In this document: in pieces, positions 20,362 to 34,851 of the stretch
Layout: each line of letters starts with the position of its first letter
Position numbering within the stretch: the first letter of the stretch is position 1
NCBI RefSeq assembly: GCF_030551755.1
Contig: NZ_JAUPEC010000011.1
Location: 1 to 64,000 of the forward strand
DNA length: 64,000 bases
Reading direction: 5' to 3'
Source of the DNA: Pseudocolwellia sp. AS88
GTDB lineage: Bacteria; Pseudomonadota; Gammaproteobacteria; Enterobacterales; Alteromonadaceae
Program-made: the position numbers and the translations under genes
The notes under the pieces: generated by a model
Seen by the model: the letters and a program-made list of their open reading frames with translations, nothing else
What the model was told of the DNA's origin: nothing
Database searches by the model: none

Positions 20362-20616
20362 ATGTCTAACGGTTTAAACGATTTATTTCTTCAAGCAGAT
20401 CATCAATTAGACACCATTGGTTTACGTTGTCCAGAACCTGTAATGATGATTAGAAAAAAGATAAGACAATTGGAGAGTGGCGAAACATTATTAATTACCG
20501 CTGATGACACATCAACAACTCGAGACATCCCAAGTTTCTGTCGTTTTATGGATCATGAGCTTGTAGCTAAAAAAATTGATGATAAGCCCTACTGTTATTT
20601 AATTAAAAAGCAGTAA
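20362..20616 (+). CDS. tusA: sulfur carrier protein TusA
   Basis: TusA (84 aa) relays sulfur from IscS to TusD in 2-thiouridine synthesis of tRNA. The N-terminal [19 protein letters not shown] with the active cysteine in the CPxP motif is diagnostic, as is the [22 protein letters not shown] stretch. Length matches E. coli TusA (81 aa). A monocistronic unit closed by a terminator shared with glyS. Confidence 0.96.
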   Translation: MSNGLNDLFLQADHQLDTIGLRCPEPVMMIRKKIRQLESGETLLITADDTSTTRDIPSFCRFMDHELVAKKIDDKPYCYLIKKQ

Positions 20617-20659
20617 GATTTCTATTCTCTTTATTATATTTTTCTTTGTTCCAGACAGA

Positions 20660-20688
20660 AAAAAGGAAGCATAATGCTTCCTTTTTAG
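20660..20688. terminator. bidirectional terminator between tusA and glyS
   Basis: GGAAGC-ATAAT-GCTTCC is flanked by AAAAA on the left and TTTTT on the right, between convergent tusA and glyS. Confidence 0.9.
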
Positions 20689-20729
20689 TTTTAACTTTAT
20701 TCACAGTAAAGATGAATTGTTAATAGGTT

Positions 20730-22796
20730 TTATTGAAGAACTGAAATATCAGCTATAGCAAAAAAGCTATTACGAACATCGTTTAATAAAGTTAAACGGT
20801 TAGTTTTAACGTTTTCATCATCAGCCATTACCATCACATTATCAAAGAATGTATCAATTGGATCTCTTAATAACGCTAGCTCAGTTAATGCTGCTTGGTA
20901 TTCTTTAGCTTCTGTTAATGGTTTAACTTTAGCGCTTACCTGTTCGAAAACCGCTAATAAGTCTTTCTCTGCTGTTTCAGTTGCATATTCCGCTTTAACG
21001 TTAGCAAATAATTCACCTTTGAATTTAGCCAAAATATTACCTACACGTTTATTAGCTGCTGCTAAGTTTATCGCTTCAGGTAATTTTTTAAAGTGAGTAA
21101 CTGCATTAATACGCTTATCAAAGTCTAATGGCGCTGTTGGCGAGTTATTTAATACTGCCTGAATAACATCAACACTTATGTTTTTCTCTTGGTAATAAGC
21201 TTTATAACGACCAAGAACAAACTCGACAACTTCAGCTAACGTATTTTCATTTGTTAACTTGTCACCGTAAAGCTCAATACTTTTCGCAAGTAAGTCAGCA
21301 ATATCTAATTCAAGTTGCTTTTCAATGATAATACGAATTAAACCAATAGCTGCACGTCGAAGTGCAAACGGGTCTTTATCACCTTTTGGCTGTTGATTAA
21401 TACCAAAAATACCTACAAGTGTATCAACTTTGTCAGCAATAGCGACTGCACACCCTATGTTACCTTCTGGTAATGTATCACCTGAAAATCTAGGTTTGTA
21501 TTGATCTTCTAATGCTTGCGCTACCGCTTCATTTTCACCGTCATGCTGTGCATAGTATTTACCCATAGTACCTTGTACTTGTGGGAATTCTAATACCATT
21601 TCAGACATTAAATCAGTTTTACTCAATAAGCCTGCACGGTTAGCATCTTGCGTATTCTCGCCAATAATTCCTGCAATGAACTCACTTAATGAAGCAATGC
21701 GTACTGATTTACTTTTAAGTGTACCTAGCTGCTTTTGGAACAATACAGATTCTAAACTTTCTAATCTATCTTCTAACTTTTGCTTTTTATCTGTTTTAAA
21801 GAAAAATTCAGCGTCAGCTAAGCGTGGGCGAATAACCTTTTCGTTACCAAATATAACTTGGTTTGGATCTTTACTTTCAATGTTAGTAATAAAGATAAAC
21901 TGATTTAATAGTTTTCCATCTTTACCATTTACAGGAAAATATTTTTGATGATCTTTCATCGAATAGATTAATGGCTCAGGCGGCACATTTAAAAACTCTT
22001 TATCAAAGCTTCCAGCTAACGCTACTGGCCATTCAACCAATGCTGTTACTTCATCTACTAGATCATCATCTAATAGAGGTACACCATTAATTTCTTCTGC
22101 TACAGCAGTAATTTGCTTTAAAATAAGTTGCTGACGTTCATCATAATCAACCATAACGTATGCATCTTGCATTATCGTTTCATAGTTATTAGCGTGACTA
22201 ATAGTTACTAGACCTTCATGATGAAATCTATGACCCGTTACCAAGTTATTAGATTTAACACCTAATGTTTCGCCCGCAATGACTTTATCGCCATACATAA
22301 GTACTAAAGTATGAACAGGTCTAATAAATTGTGTACGAGAACTGCCCCAACGCATTGGCTTCGGAATAGGTAATTTATTAACTGCTTGGTTTACCATATC
22401 AGGTATTAAGTCTTCTACTGATTTACCTACTTGCACAGCTTTATGAAGTAACCATTCACCTTTATCAGTAACTAAACGTTCAGCTTGCTCAACAGTAATA
22501 CCATTTGAACGTGCCCAACCTTCTGCAGCTTTACTTGCATTACCTGCATCATCAAATGCTACATTAACTGCTGGTCCACGCTTTTCAATCTCTTTGTCTT
22601 GTTGTTTTTCATCTAGATTAATAACTTTAACAGCTAAACGTCTAGGCGTAGCAAACCATTTAATATCACTATATTCTAAATTAGCGCTATCTAACTGACT
22701 TTTAATTTGATCAAAAAATGTAGTGGCTAATGTTTTTAAACTCTTTGGTGGTAACTCTTCAGTACCTAATTCAATTAGTAATGTTTCTTTATTCAT
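20730..22796 (-). CDS. glyS: glycyl-tRNA synthetase beta subunit
   Basis: The 688 aa beta subunit of the heterotetrameric bacterial GlyRS binds tRNA-Gly and supports aminoacylation. The N-terminal LLIELGTEELPPKSLK and PTPRRLAV-like ATPRRLAVKV motifs, the MRWG segment and the SMKDHQKYFPV block are characteristic; the last 100 residues form the anticodon-binding domain with LLRDPIDTFFDNVMVMADD. It lies 5 bp after glyQ as a two-gene operon. Confidence 0.97.
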   Translation of the reverse strand: MNKETLLIELGTEELPPKSLKTLATTFFDQIKSQLDSANLEYSDIKWFATPRRLAVKVINLDEKQQDKEIEKRGPAVNVAFDDAGNASKAAEGWARSNGITVEQAERLVTDKGEWLLHKAVQVGKSVEDLIPDMVNQAVNKLPIPKPMRWGSSRTQFIRPVHTLVLMYGDKVIAGETLGVKSNNLVTGHRFHHEGLVTISHANNYETIMQDAYVMVDYDERQQLILKQITAVAEEINGVPLLDDDLVDEVTALVEWPVALAGSFDKEFLNVPPEPLIYSMKDHQKYFPVNGKDGKLLNQFIFITNIESKDPNQVIFGNEKVIRPRLADAEFFFKTDKKQKLEDRLESLESVLFQKQLGTLKSKSVRIASLSEFIAGIIGENTQDANRAGLLSKTDLMSEMVLEFPQVQGTMGKYYAQHDGENEAVAQALEDQYKPRFSGDTLPEGNIGCAVAIADKVDTLVGIFGINQQPKGDKDPFALRRAAIGLIRIIIEKQLELDIADLLAKSIELYGDKLTNENTLAEVVEFVLGRYKAYYQEKNISVDVIQAVLNNSPTAPLDFDKRINAVTHFKKLPEAINLAAANKRVGNILAKFKGELFANVKAEYATETAEKDLLAVFEQVSAKVKPLTEAKEYQAALTELALLRDPIDTFFDNVMVMADDENVKTNRLTLLNDVRNSFFAIADISVLQ

Positions 22797-22801
22797 ATTA
22801 G

Positions 22802-23725
22802 TTACTCCTGTCCCACTTCTGATGTTTTGTTATTGCAAAGTGGAAAACCGAGTTCTTCACGTTTAGCATAATAAGATTCTGCACACGCTTTTGATAAGGC
22901 TCTAACACGTAGAATATAACGTTGTCTTTCAGTTACTGAAATGGCATGACGAGCATCTAATAAGTTAAATGCATGTGATGCTTTCATTACTTGCTCATAA
23001 GCTGGTAAAGGTAAATTCGCTTCATTTAAACGTTGGCTTTCAAGTTCACACTGATCAAATTGTTTAAATAACGCATCTACATCTGCATGTTCAAAGTTAT
23101 ACGTTGATTGCTCAACTTCATTTTGATGGAAGATGTCACCGTATAATACTTTACCCATAGGACCATCAGTCCATACTAGGTCATAAATACTATCAACATT
23201 TTGAATGTACATAGCTAAACGCTCTAAGCCGTAAGTGATTTCACCTGTCACTGGTGCACACTCTAATCCGCCTACTTGTTGGAAATAGGTAAATTGAGTT
23301 ATTTCCATACCGTTTAACCAGATTTCCCAACCTAGTCCCCAAGCACCTAATGTTGGCGATTCCCAGTTATCTTCTACAAATCTTATATCGTGTACTAATG
23401 GATCTATACCTAACTCTTTTAAAGAATTTAAATATAGTTCTTGAATATTCTTTGGCGATGGTTTCAACATCACTTGAAATTGGTAGTAATGTTGAAGTCT
23501 ATTTGGATTTTCACCATAACGACCATCAGTAGGACGTCTACAAGGTTGCACATACGCGCTACTCATTGGCTCTGGACCAATAGCTCGTAAGAAAGTCATA
23601 GGGTGGAAAGTACCAGCACCTACTTCTAGATCTAAAGGTTGAATAATTACACAACCCTGTCTTGCCCAATAATCTTGTAATTGTAAGATTAAACCTTGAA
23701 ATGTTTTTATATTAAACGTACTCAT
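22802..23725 (-). CDS. glyQ: glycyl-tRNA synthetase alpha subunit
   Basis: The 307 aa alpha subunit carries the class II catalytic core. Signature segments are [70 protein letters not shown] and [22 protein letters not shown]. First gene of glyQS. Length and sequence fit the family without gaps. Confidence 0.98.
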   Translation of the reverse strand: MSTFNIKTFQGLILQLQDYWARQGCVIIQPLDLEVGAGTFHPMTFLRAIGPEPMSSAYVQPCRRPTDGRYGENPNRLQHYYQFQVMLKPSPKNIQELYLNSLKELGIDPLVHDIRFVEDNWESPTLGAWGLGWEIWLNGMEITQFTYFQQVGGLECAPVTGEITYGLERLAMYIQNVDSIYDLVWTDGPMGKVLYGDIFHQNEVEQSTYNFEHADVDALFKQFDQCELESQRLNEANLPLPAYEQVMKASHAFNLLDARHAISVTERQRYILRVRALSKACAESYYAKREELGFPLCNNKTSEVGQE

Positions 23726-23893
23726 GAATATCCAATTTTAAATAGTGTATAAGTTTCTATTTTGTGAGCAATTATACGCATTGTGCTTTTGTTAGCCTAG
23801 GTCTGTATTGTATTTTTTACATATTATTTTTTAACACTCAAATATGCTCTTAATTTGTTCACCCGGACATCAAATTTCATTTATAGTAATAAA

Positions 23894-23926
23894 AAAGCCA
23901 TCCTAGTAGCTAGAATGGCTTTATCT
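23894..23926 (-). terminator. intrinsic terminator of gyrB
   Basis: AAAGCCAT and ATGGCTTT form a stem about 30 bp past the gyrB stop. On the minus strand the stem is followed by TTTATTAC. It should end the dnaA-dnaN-recF-gyrB unit before glyQ. Confidence 0.75.
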
Positions 23927-23953
23927 TATTGAATTTAAAGAACTATATGATAA

Positions 23954-27497
<3,544 letters not shown>

Positions 27498-27501
27498 TTA
27501 A

Positions 27502-28605
27502 TTACAAACGCATAGGCATAACAACATAAGTAGCTTCGCCAGTATCTGCACCTTCAATAACCACACTACTGTTTGCATCAGCTAAAGTGAATTTAACGTT
27601 AGTATCTTTAATAGCATTAAGTACATCTAATACATAACTTACGTTAAAGCCAACTTCTACATCTTCAAACGGAAATTCAATTTCAATCACTTCTTCAGCT
27701 TGTTCTTGCTCAGGATTGTTTGCTGTAATTTTTAACTCGCTAGCAGAAAAGTTTAAACGTACACCTCTAAACTTTTCGTTAGATAAAATTGCAGCGCGCG
27801 ATAATACTTGGCGCATTTGTTCGCGACTTGTTAATAATATTTTATCACCATTACGAGGAAGAACTCTTCGGTAGTCAGGAAAACGACCATCAACTAACTT
27901 ACTTGTAAAAGAAAATTCGGTATCGATAATTCGGATATGATTTGATCCTAAAAATACTTTTACAGTTTCTTCTATAGGATCAAGTAAGCGAATTATTTCA
28001 AGTATACCTTTACGAGGCACAATAACTTGTCTTGTTGGAAGCGATAAAGACTCGTTAGATATTTTACATATTGCTAAACGATGTCCATCAGTAGCAACTG
28101 AACGAATTTCATTTCCCTCAGTTTCAATAGACATCCCGTTTAAATAATAACGTACATCTTGATTTGCCATTGAGAAATGAGTACTTTCAATTAATCTTAA
28201 AAATTCAGACTTTAATAATTGAAACTCAACATCACCTTTCCATTCTTCAATATTAGGAAAATCGTCAGCTGATAAAGTAGAAAGAGAATATTTACTTCTA
28301 CCTGTAGAAATTTTAATTACGTCATTTTCTAGTTCAAATTCTAAAATAGAATCGTCAGGTAAGCTTTTACAAATATCCAGAAGTTTACGTGCTGGAATGG
28401 TTACTTCAGAATCTTCAGCATGATTGTCAATTTGAGCATAAGAAACCATTTCAAGCTCTAAATCAGTGGCTGTTAAAGTAAGTGATTGCCCACTAACTTC
28501 TAAAAGTACATTACTAAGTATTGGTAGAGTACTCTTTCTTTCAACAGCACCAGAAACAAGTAATAATGGTTTTAAAAGTAATTCCCTATTTATTGAAAAC
28601 TTCAT
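27502..28605 (-). CDS. dnaN: DNA polymerase III beta subunit (sliding clamp)
   Basis: The 367 aa clamp has the usual three-domain length. It starts MKFSINRELLLKPLLLVSGAVERKSTLPILSNVLLE and ends with the conserved TYVVMPMRL tail; the VATDGHRLA and KLVDGRFPDYRRVLP segments are diagnostic. It encircles DNA and tethers Pol III and other clamp clients. It lies between dnaA and recF in the classical order. Confidence 0.98.
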   Translation of the reverse strand: MKFSINRELLLKPLLLVSGAVERKSTLPILSNVLLEVSGQSLTLTATDLELEMVSYAQIDNHAEDSEVTIPARKLLDICKSLPDDSILEFELENDVIKISTGRSKYSLSTLSADDFPNIEEWKGDVEFQLLKSEFLRLIESTHFSMANQDVRYYLNGMSIETEGNEIRSVATDGHRLAICKISNESLSLPTRQVIVPRKGILEIIRLLDPIEETVKVFLGSNHIRIIDTEFSFTSKLVDGRFPDYRRVLPRNGDKILLTSREQMRQVLSRAAILSNEKFRGVRLNFSASELKITANNPEQEQAEEVIEIEFPFEDVEVGFNVSYVLDVLNAIKDTNVKFTLADANSSVVIEGADTGEATYVVMPMRL

Positions 28606-28636
28606 TTTTATACCTATAAAAATTTAAACTGACTGA

Positions 28637-29995
28637 TTAAGATGAAAGTGTTCTTATTAAGTTTGAATAATCTTCTTTAATGTCGTGTGTTTCTTCTCTC
28701 AAAGATTTAACTTTACGACAAGCATGCAGAACTGTTGTGTGATCTCTACCACCAAATGCATCCCCTATTTCAGGTAAGCTATGGTTAGTAAGTTCTTTAG
28801 AAAGCGCCATTGCAATTTGTCTTGGTCGTGCGACAGAGCGATTACGCCTTTTAGATAACAGATCCGATACTTTTATTTTGTAATATTCAGCTACGGTTTT
28901 TTGTATGTTGTCAATTGTGACAAGTTTATCCTGAAGTGCAAGTAAATCACGTAGCGCTTCTCTAACAAAATCTATAGTGATAGCACGGCCGGTAAAATTA
29001 GCATTAGCTACAACACGGTTTAAAGCGCCTTCAAGTTCACGTACATTTGAACGTAAACGTTTAGCAATAAAGAATGCAACTTCGTCAGCGAGATTAATAT
29101 TACTTTCTTGTGCTTTGCGTTTTAATATAGCTACACGAGTTTCTAATTCTGGAGGTTCAATGGCTATTGTAAGGCCCCAACCAAAGCGAGATTTTAGACG
29201 ATCTTCTACATCGACTTCTTTAGGGTAACGATCACTCGTTAAAATGATTTGTTGGTTACCTTCTAGTAAAGCATTAAAGGTATGGAAAAATTCTTCTTGA
29301 GTGCGATCCTTTCCAACAAAAAATTGAATATCATCAATTAGCAGAGCATCAACAGAACGATAATATTGTTTAAACTTTTCCATTTCATTATTTTGTAAAG
29401 CTCGCACCATATCTTGAACAAAGCGTTCTGAATGCATATAAGCAATTTTAGCATCTGGCTTATTAGCTAAAATACCATTTCCTACTGCATGTAATAAATG
29501 GGTTTTACCTAAACCAGTACCACCATAAATAAATAAAGGGTTATATGCAGTACCTGGATTATCAGCAACCTGTGAAGCTGCAGCTCTTGCTAATTGATTA
29601 GATTTACCTTCAACAAAGTTATCGAAAGTATATTTATTACGTACATTAGCAGTTTTAGGTAAATTTGTATCAGCTGGGGTTTTGGCTTTCTTTACTGTAC
29701 TTTCTTCTGCTGCAGGTACTTTACTAGGTACTTTTACAGAACTAGTTGTAGGGATGCTACCCACATCAAAACGCAGCATAGGCGGGTTTGCAGGATCGTT
29801 CAAAGAAACAAGTTCAGTTAAACGATTTAAATATTTATCTCTAACCCAATCTAAAACAAATCTGTTTGGTGCAAATAAAGTAACAATATTATCGTCGATA
29901 ACGCACTGTAATGGACGAATCCACATACTAAATTGTTGGGCAGGCAACTCTTCTTGTAAGATAGACAGACAACGTTGCCAATGTGATTGATCCAA
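28637..29995 (-). CDS. dnaA: chromosomal replication initiator DnaA
   Basis: DnaA (452 aa) binds DnaA boxes and opens oriC. Domain I (1-80) contains [11 protein letters not shown]; a variable linker follows to about residue 115; the AAA+ domain has [19 protein letters not shown] (Walker A) and [10 protein letters not shown] (Walker B); the C-terminal DNA-binding domain has [20 protein letters not shown] and [15 protein letters not shown]. The start is TTG, with AGGAG seven bases upstream, so initiation may be kept weak. The upstream region carries DnaA boxes, consistent with autoregulation. Confidence 0.98.
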   Translation of the reverse strand: MDQSHWQRCLSILQEELPAQQFSMWIRPLQCVIDDNIVTLFAPNRFVLDWVRDKYLNRLTELVSLNDPANPPMLRFDVGSIPTTSSVKVPSKVPAAEESTVKKAKTPADTNLPKTANVRNKYTFDNFVEGKSNQLARAAASQVADNPGTAYNPLFIYGGTGLGKTHLLHAVGNGILANKPDAKIAYMHSERFVQDMVRALQNNEMEKFKQYYRSVDALLIDDIQFFVGKDRTQEEFFHTFNALLEGNQQIILTSDRYPKEVDVEDRLKSRFGWGLTIAIEPPELETRVAILKRKAQESNINLADEVAFFIAKRLRSNVRELEGALNRVVANANFTGRAITIDFVREALRDLLALQDKLVTIDNIQKTVAEYYKIKVSDLLSKRRNRSVARPRQIAMALSKELTNHSLPEIGDAFGGRDHTTVLHACRKVKSLREETHDIKEDYSNLIRTLSS

Positions 29996-29999
29996 CCAA

Positions 30000-30455
30000 A
30001 ACTCCTAAGATGTCAGTTTTATTTATTCTAAATTAAAAGAACAAAATATATGACAGGAAACTAACTAAAATTAATATCTATAAATAGCATTATCTACGTA
30101 CTTATCCACAACATCAATATTGACATTTACGATAATATAATAAATATCATCTAATTACACCTAACCTATTATTTAATATAACATTTAATTTTAATAACAA
30201 TATAATATTTATATTAAATAGATAAAGATATTAGAGGTATATTTAACAAAATATTTGGAACAATTATTCAAAATGTGATGAAACTGTGGATACTTAAACC
30301 TTTTTAGTAAAGATCACCAACGATCCTTTGAAAAAATACATTGAGTTGATGTTGACGCCTATAATTATTGTGTATATAATTCTGCCTCTTTTTTAGACCA
30401 GTGTGCTCATTTTAAGGCGACTTGCCAGGGCAACAACAACCGACGGATTAGCGTA
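30000..30455. promoter_or_regulatory. dnaA-rpmH divergent control region with DnaA boxes
   Basis: The 456 bp between the divergent dnaA and rpmH genes is very AT-rich and holds no protein gene. A perfect DnaA box TTATCCACA is at 30102-30110, and a one-mismatch box (TGTGGATAC, reverse of GTATCCACA) is at 30285-30293. Both can mediate DnaA autorepression and titration. The rpmH promoter lies at 30352-30380 and the rpmH leader follows. Confidence 0.75.
30352..30380 (+). promoter_or_regulatory. sigma70 promoter of rpmH-rnpA-yidD-yidC
   Basis: TTGACG (30352-30357), a 17 bp spacer and TATAAT (30375-30380) form a near-consensus promoter about 75 bp upstream of the rpmH ATG, as suits a ribosomal protein gene. 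Confidence 0.85.
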
Positions 30456-30590
30456 ATGAAAAGAACATTTCAACCTAGTGTATTAAAGCGTAAACGCAAC
30501 CACGGCTTTCGTGCTCGTATGGCAACTAAGAACGGTCGTGCAGTTATAGCACGTCGTCGTGCTAAAGGCCGTGCAAGCTTAAGCGCATAA
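30456..30590 (+). CDS. rpmH: 50S ribosomal protein L34
   Basis: This 44 aa, highly basic protein starts [21 protein letters not shown] and ends [12 protein letters not shown], the L34 sequence almost without change. It follows a near-consensus promoter and precedes rnpA by 40 bp, the invariant bacterial order rpmH-rnpA-yidD-yidC. Confidence 0.98.
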   Translation: MKRTFQPSVLKRKRNHGFRARMATKNGRAVIARRRAKGRASLSA

Positions 30591-30630
30591 TCTCTATCTT
30601 GATTTATCAAATAGAGTTCGAGTAACTACC

Positions 30631-30987
30631 ATGGTTACTTATGAATTTAATCGGGAGTCACGTTTGTTGACTCCCGGTCAATTTCAATCAGTCTTTACTA
30701 AGCCAATTAGATTTGGTTCTAGTCACATCACAATTCTTGTTTCTCAAAATCCAGATAATAATAATCGCTTGGGTTTAGCAATAGCTAAAAAACGAGTGAA
30801 ACTTGCTGTTCAACGAAACAGAATTAAAAGATTGATTAGAGAAAGTTTTCGTTTAAATCAGCATGACCTCCCCCATATAGATATTGTCGTTATGGTGAAA
30901 TCGGGTACTGATAAACTAGACAACACCCAAATTAATCAGCAATTAGAAAAAATATGGCGAAAAATAATTCAACGCCACAAAACATAG
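30631..30987 (+). CDS. rnpA: ribonuclease P protein component
   Basis: RnpA (118 aa) is the basic protein cofactor of RNase P, which matures tRNA 5' ends. The family motif [27 protein letters not shown] (residues 50-76) is present, as are RLLTPGQF near the start and the [10 protein letters not shown] strand. It overlaps yidD by 34 bp. Confidence 0.96.
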   Translation: MVTYEFNRESRLLTPGQFQSVFTKPIRFGSSHITILVSQNPDNNNRLGLAIAKKRVKLAVQRNRIKRLIRESFRLNQHDLPHIDIVVMVKSGTDKLDNTQINQQLEKIWRKIIQRHKT

Positions 30988-31202
30988 CTATTTTTTTTAT
31001 AAAAGCTTACCAACGCTTGCTCAGCCCTCTACTAGGTAACAATTGTAGATTCAATCCAACTTGCTCTTTTTATGCTATTGAAGCAATTAATCGCTTCGGT
31101 GTGTTAAAAGGTTGTTGGTTAGCGAGCAAACGTATACTAAAATGCCATCCACTTAATGCGGGAGGATCTGATCCCGTGCCACCATCAAAAAAAGAGAAAT
31201 AA
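30954..31202 (+). CDS. yidD: membrane protein insertion efficiency factor YidD
   Basis: The 82 aa protein shows the YidD/UPF0161 pattern: [30 protein letters not shown], then [22 protein letters not shown]. It is a small amphipathic inner-membrane-associated factor that helps YidC insertion. It overlaps the end of rnpA and is followed 6 bp later by yidC. Confidence 0.95.
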   Translation: MAKNNSTPQNIAIFFIKAYQRLLSPLLGNNCRFNPTCSFYAIEAINRFGVLKGCWLASKRILKCHPLNAGGSDPVPPSKKEK

Positions 31203-31208
31203 GTCATT

Positions 31209-32846
31209 ATGGAATCTCAACGCAGTTTTCTGTTCATTGCGCTACTGGTTGTAACCTATTTATTATTTAGTGAATGGCAAAAATCAAATGCCCCTGCACC
31301 AATAGTAATTGAACAATCAGAACAAGTACCAACGAATACTATTCAAAATGCTAATGGCGAATATATTCCAGAGTCTTCTTCAAATAATACTATTGTTCAA
31401 GAGTCAACGAGTCCTGTTAAGCAACTTATATCAGTTAATACTGATGTATTAGCATTACAAATTGATACTCGTGGTGGTGATATTGTTGATGCAAAATTAT
31501 TAAAATTTGATACCGAACAAGGTAATGGCATTCCATTTACAGTAATGCAAAATGGCCCTAAAAAATATGTAGCACAAAGTGGCTTAATTGGTGAGCAAGG
31601 TATAGACCGTTTAATAGCTGGTCGCCCAATTTACAAAACTTCAGCAAAGCAATATGACTTAGCAGATAACGAATCATTAACTGTTGATTTAGATTTTGTA
31701 ACTGAAGATGGTTTAGCGGTAACTAAGCGTTTCACATTTAATAAGTCGAGCTATAGTATTAATATAGAATACATTGTTAAAAACAACACTGCGACTATGG
31801 CTAGTGTTCAAATGTATGGTCAACTTAAACAATCAACACTAGTAGAAAGCGGTTCAGCACTTATGCCAACGTATCGCGGAGCTGCTTATTCAACTGATGA
31901 TGATAGATATGAAAAATATAGCTTTGATGATATTTCAGAAACTAAGTTAAATATTTCAACTATGGGTGGTTGGGTAGCTATGTTAGAACATTACTTTGTT
32001 TCTTCATGGGTTCCACATCAAGATGATTCAAATCAATTTTATAGCTCTTATATAAATCAAGATGCAGTAATAGGCTTTAAAGCACCAGTTCTTAGTGTAC
32101 AACCCAATACTGAAGCCGTTACATCGGCTATTTTTTATGTAGGACCGAAGGATCAAGTATTACTAGAATCTATAGCACCTCATTTAGGCTTGACTATTGA
32201 TTACGGATTTTTATCAATGATAAGCCAACCATTATTCTGGTTGCTTATTAAAATACAATCTCTCGTTTCTAACTGGGGATTAGCAATTATTGTTATTACT
32301 TTAATTGTAAAAGGCGGTATGTACCCATTAACTAAAGCGCAATATACCTCTATGGCAAAAATGCGTGCATTAGCGCCTAAGATGGCACAACTTAAAGAAC
32401 GCTTTGGTGACGACAGACAGAAGATGTCACAAGCGACAATGGAAATGTACCGTAAAGAAAAAGTAAACCCTGCTGGTGGTTGTTTACCTCTTCTTGTACA
32501 AATGCCAATTTTCTTAGCGTTATACTGGGTATTTTTAGAAAGTGTTGAATTGCGTCATGCGCCATTTATGTTATGGATCCAAGATTTATCAGCACAAGAC
32601 CCATTCTACATACTACCTATTTTAATGGGTGTAAGTATGTTTGTTATGCAGAAAATGCAGCCAATGACAGTTCAAGATCCGATGCAACAAAAAATAATGC
32701 AATATATGCCAGTAGCATTTACTGTATTCTTCTTTTGGTTCCCTTCAGGCCTTGTACTTTACTGGTTAGTAAGTAACTTAATATCTATCGCACAAATGAA
32801 AATTATATTTTCAGGCATAGAGAAAAAGAAAGCACAACAAGCGTAA
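31209..32846 (+). CDS. yidC: membrane protein insertase YidC
   Basis: YidC (545 aa) has the gammaproteobacterial layout: an N-terminal transmembrane helix (SFLFIALLVVTYLLFSEW), a large periplasmic beta domain (about 55-330) and five C-terminal helices with the cytoplasmic coiled loop (LAPKMAQLKERFGDDRQKMSQATMEMY). The hydrophilic-groove helix has NWGLAIIVITLIVKGGMYPLT. It inserts membrane proteins, including the F-ATPase c subunit encoded downstream. A strong terminator follows. Confidence 0.98.
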   Translation: MESQRSFLFIALLVVTYLLFSEWQKSNAPAPIVIEQSEQVPTNTIQNANGEYIPESSSNNTIVQESTSPVKQLISVNTDVLALQIDTRGGDIVDAKLLKFDTEQGNGIPFTVMQNGPKKYVAQSGLIGEQGIDRLIAGRPIYKTSAKQYDLADNESLTVDLDFVTEDGLAVTKRFTFNKSSYSINIEYIVKNNTATMASVQMYGQLKQSTLVESGSALMPTYRGAAYSTDDDRYEKYSFDDISETKLNISTMGGWVAMLEHYFVSSWVPHQDDSNQFYSSYINQDAVIGFKAPVLSVQPNTEAVTSAIFYVGPKDQVLLESIAPHLGLTIDYGFLSMISQPLFWLLIKIQSLVSNWGLAIIVITLIVKGGMYPLTKAQYTSMAKMRALAPKMAQLKERFGDDRQKMSQATMEMYRKEKVNPAGGCLPLLVQMPIFLALYWVFLESVELRHAPFMLWIQDLSAQDPFYILPILMGVSMFVMQKMQPMTVQDPMQQKIMQYMPVAFTVFFFWFPSGLVLYWLVSNLISIAQMKIIFSGIEKKKAQQA

Positions 32847-32864
32847 TAAATAACGCAATACAAC

Positions 32865-32891
32865 AAAGGTGGCTCAGGCCACCTTTTTTTA
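32865..32891 (+). terminator. intrinsic terminator of the rpmH-yidC operon
   Basis: AAGGTGGC-TCAG-GCCACCTT followed by a run of T, about 20 bp after the yidC stop. Confidence 0.92.
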
Positions 32892-32979
32892 TACCTATAA
32901 AAAAATCCTCTCATTTCATCAAAAGCATTCTACGTTTATAATGAAGTTGAAAATTAAATCGATTCAACTGAGATAAACA

Positions 32980-34365
32980 ATGACAGAGCTTAGCTTTTCT
33001 AATACATCTAAAGAAACTATCGCCGCACAAGCTACCGCACCAGGTAGAGGTGGGGTTGGCATTATCAGAGTATCAGGTCCAGAAGTACAAAATGTAGCCA
33101 ACGCTATTTTAGGTAAATTACCTGAACTAAGAAAAGCTGAATATCTTCCTTTTAAAAACTTAAAGGGTGAAACTTTAGATCAAGGTATAGCGCTGTATTT
33201 TAAAGGTCCTAATTCATTTACTGGTGAAGATATTATTGAATTTCAAGGACACGGCGGCCCTGTAATTTTAGATATGTTACTCAAAGAAATTTTATCCTTA
33301 CCTAAAGTTAGAATGGCAAATCCTGGTGAATTCAGTGAACAAGCATTTTTAAACGATAAACTCGATTTAACACAAGCAGAAGCTATTGCCGATTTAATCA
33401 ATTCAAGCTCAGAGCAAGCTGCAAAGTGTGCACTTAATTCCCTTCAAGGTGACTTCTCTAAACTTATTAATCAACTTGTTGAAGATACAATTCATTTAAG
33501 AATGTATGTAGAAGCTGCAATAGACTTTCCAGAAGAAGAGATTGATTTTCTCGCAGATAAAAAAGTTGTAGATAAGCTTAAAAGCATTATTACCCAAGTA
33601 ATTGATGTCCGTAAACAAGCGCAACAAGGAGCCATTATTAGAGAAGGTATGCGTGTTGTTATTGCAGGTAGACCTAATGCTGGTAAATCAAGCCTACTCA
33701 ACTCCCTTAGTGGTAAAGAAAGCGCAATAGTAACAGATATAGCAGGTACAACCCGCGACGTGCTATCAGAGCAAATCCATATTGATGGTATGCCATTGCA
33801 TATTATTGATACCGCTGGACTACGAGAAAGCACAGATAAAGTAGAACAAATAGGTATTGAGCGTGCGTGGAATGAAATTAACCAAGCTGATCGTGTATTA
33901 CTTATGGTAGATTCATCACTAAATATTGATGAGGATCCTAAACAGCAATGGCCAGAATTTTTTGCTAAATTACCTGAAAAAATAGGCTTAACCGTTATTC
34001 GCAATAAAGCAGATATTAGTAAAGCTCAAACAGGATACTCAAAGCCAAATAATACACCTACCATAACATTATCAGCTAAAAATGGTGATGGTGTTTCTGT
34101 ACTAAAAGAACATTTAAAAGAGATTATGGGCTATCAGGGAAGCACTGAAGGTGGCTTTATGGCTCGTCGTAGACATTTGTCAGCATTAGAAAAAGCTCAT
34201 AACCACTTAGAAATAGGCTTAGAACAACTAGAATCTTATGTAGCAGGTGAAATACTTGCTGAAGAACTCAGATTTTGCCAAGAAGAGTTGAACCAAATAA
34301 CAGGTGAATTTACTAATGATGACTTATTAACTGAGATATTTTCATCGTTTTGTATCGGTAAATAA
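32980..34365 (+). CDS. mnmE: tRNA modification GTPase MnmE
   Basis: MnmE (461 aa) works with MnmG to make cmnm5U34 in tRNA. It has an N-terminal tetrahydrofolate-binding domain ([34 protein letters not shown]), a helical domain, an inserted G domain with Walker [27 protein letters not shown] and NKAD, and the C-terminal FCIGK motif with the essential cysteine. It lies between yidC and mioC; its partner mnmG is on the other side of oriC. Confidence 0.98.
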   Translation: MTELSFSNTSKETIAAQATAPGRGGVGIIRVSGPEVQNVANAILGKLPELRKAEYLPFKNLKGETLDQGIALYFKGPNSFTGEDIIEFQGHGGPVILDMLLKEILSLPKVRMANPGEFSEQAFLNDKLDLTQAEAIADLINSSSEQAAKCALNSLQGDFSKLINQLVEDTIHLRMYVEAAIDFPEEEIDFLADKKVVDKLKSIITQVIDVRKQAQQGAIIREGMRVVIAGRPNAGKSSLLNSLSGKESAIVTDIAGTTRDVLSEQIHIDGMPLHIIDTAGLRESTDKVEQIGIERAWNEINQADRVLLMVDSSLNIDEDPKQQWPEFFAKLPEKIGLTVIRNKADISKAQTGYSKPNNTPTITLSAKNGDGVSVLKEHLKEIMGYQGSTEGGFMARRRHLSALEKAHNHLEIGLEQLESYVAGEILAEELRFCQEELNQITGEFTNDDLLTEIFSSFCIGK

Positions 34366-34407
34366 AGCTAAAAATCCGTATTATTTAACCCCATTTATGA
34401 GATAAAT

Positions 34408-34851
34408 ATGAGTACATATCAAATTATTGTTGGCAGTATGTTAGGTGGAACTGAGTACGTAGCTGAAGCTTGTGAAGAACAATTAAACGCTTTAGGGCAT
34501 CAAACTCAGTTGCATTTAACACCTAATTTTGAAGAAATAGAAAATAAAAACACAAATTGGCTCATTTGCACATCAACTCATGGAGCTGGAGATTACCCAG
34601 ATAATATCCAAAATTTTGTTTTAGATCTTGAAAACAGCTCACAGGATCTAACAAGTATTAATTATATGATCATAGGGATCGGTGATCGTAATTATGATAC
34701 TTATTGTTTAGCTGCTAAAAACATAGATAAACTATTAAATTCAAAAGGTTGCAAAATAATAACAACAATAAATCTATTGGATATGTCACAAGATATAGAT
34801 CCAGAAGATCTAGCTCAATGCTGGATCACTGAAAATAAAGATCTATTGTAA
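34408..34851 (+). CDS. mioC: flavodoxin-like protein MioC
   Basis: MioC (147 aa) is an FMN-binding flavodoxin-fold protein: IIVGSMLGGTEYVAEACEEQL is the phosphate loop, CTSTHGAGDYPDNIQNF and GIGDRNYDTYC the flavin loops. It is encoded next to oriC in many gammaproteobacteria, where transcription through it can enter the origin. The gene is rich in GATC near its 3' end, like the adjoining origin. Confidence 0.93.
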   Translation: MSTYQIIVGSMLGGTEYVAEACEEQLNALGHQTQLHLTPNFEEIENKNTNWLICTSTHGAGDYPDNIQNFVLDLENSSQDLTSINYMIIGIGDRNYDTYCLAAKNIDKLLNSKGCKIITTINLLDMSQDIDPEDLAQCWITENKDLL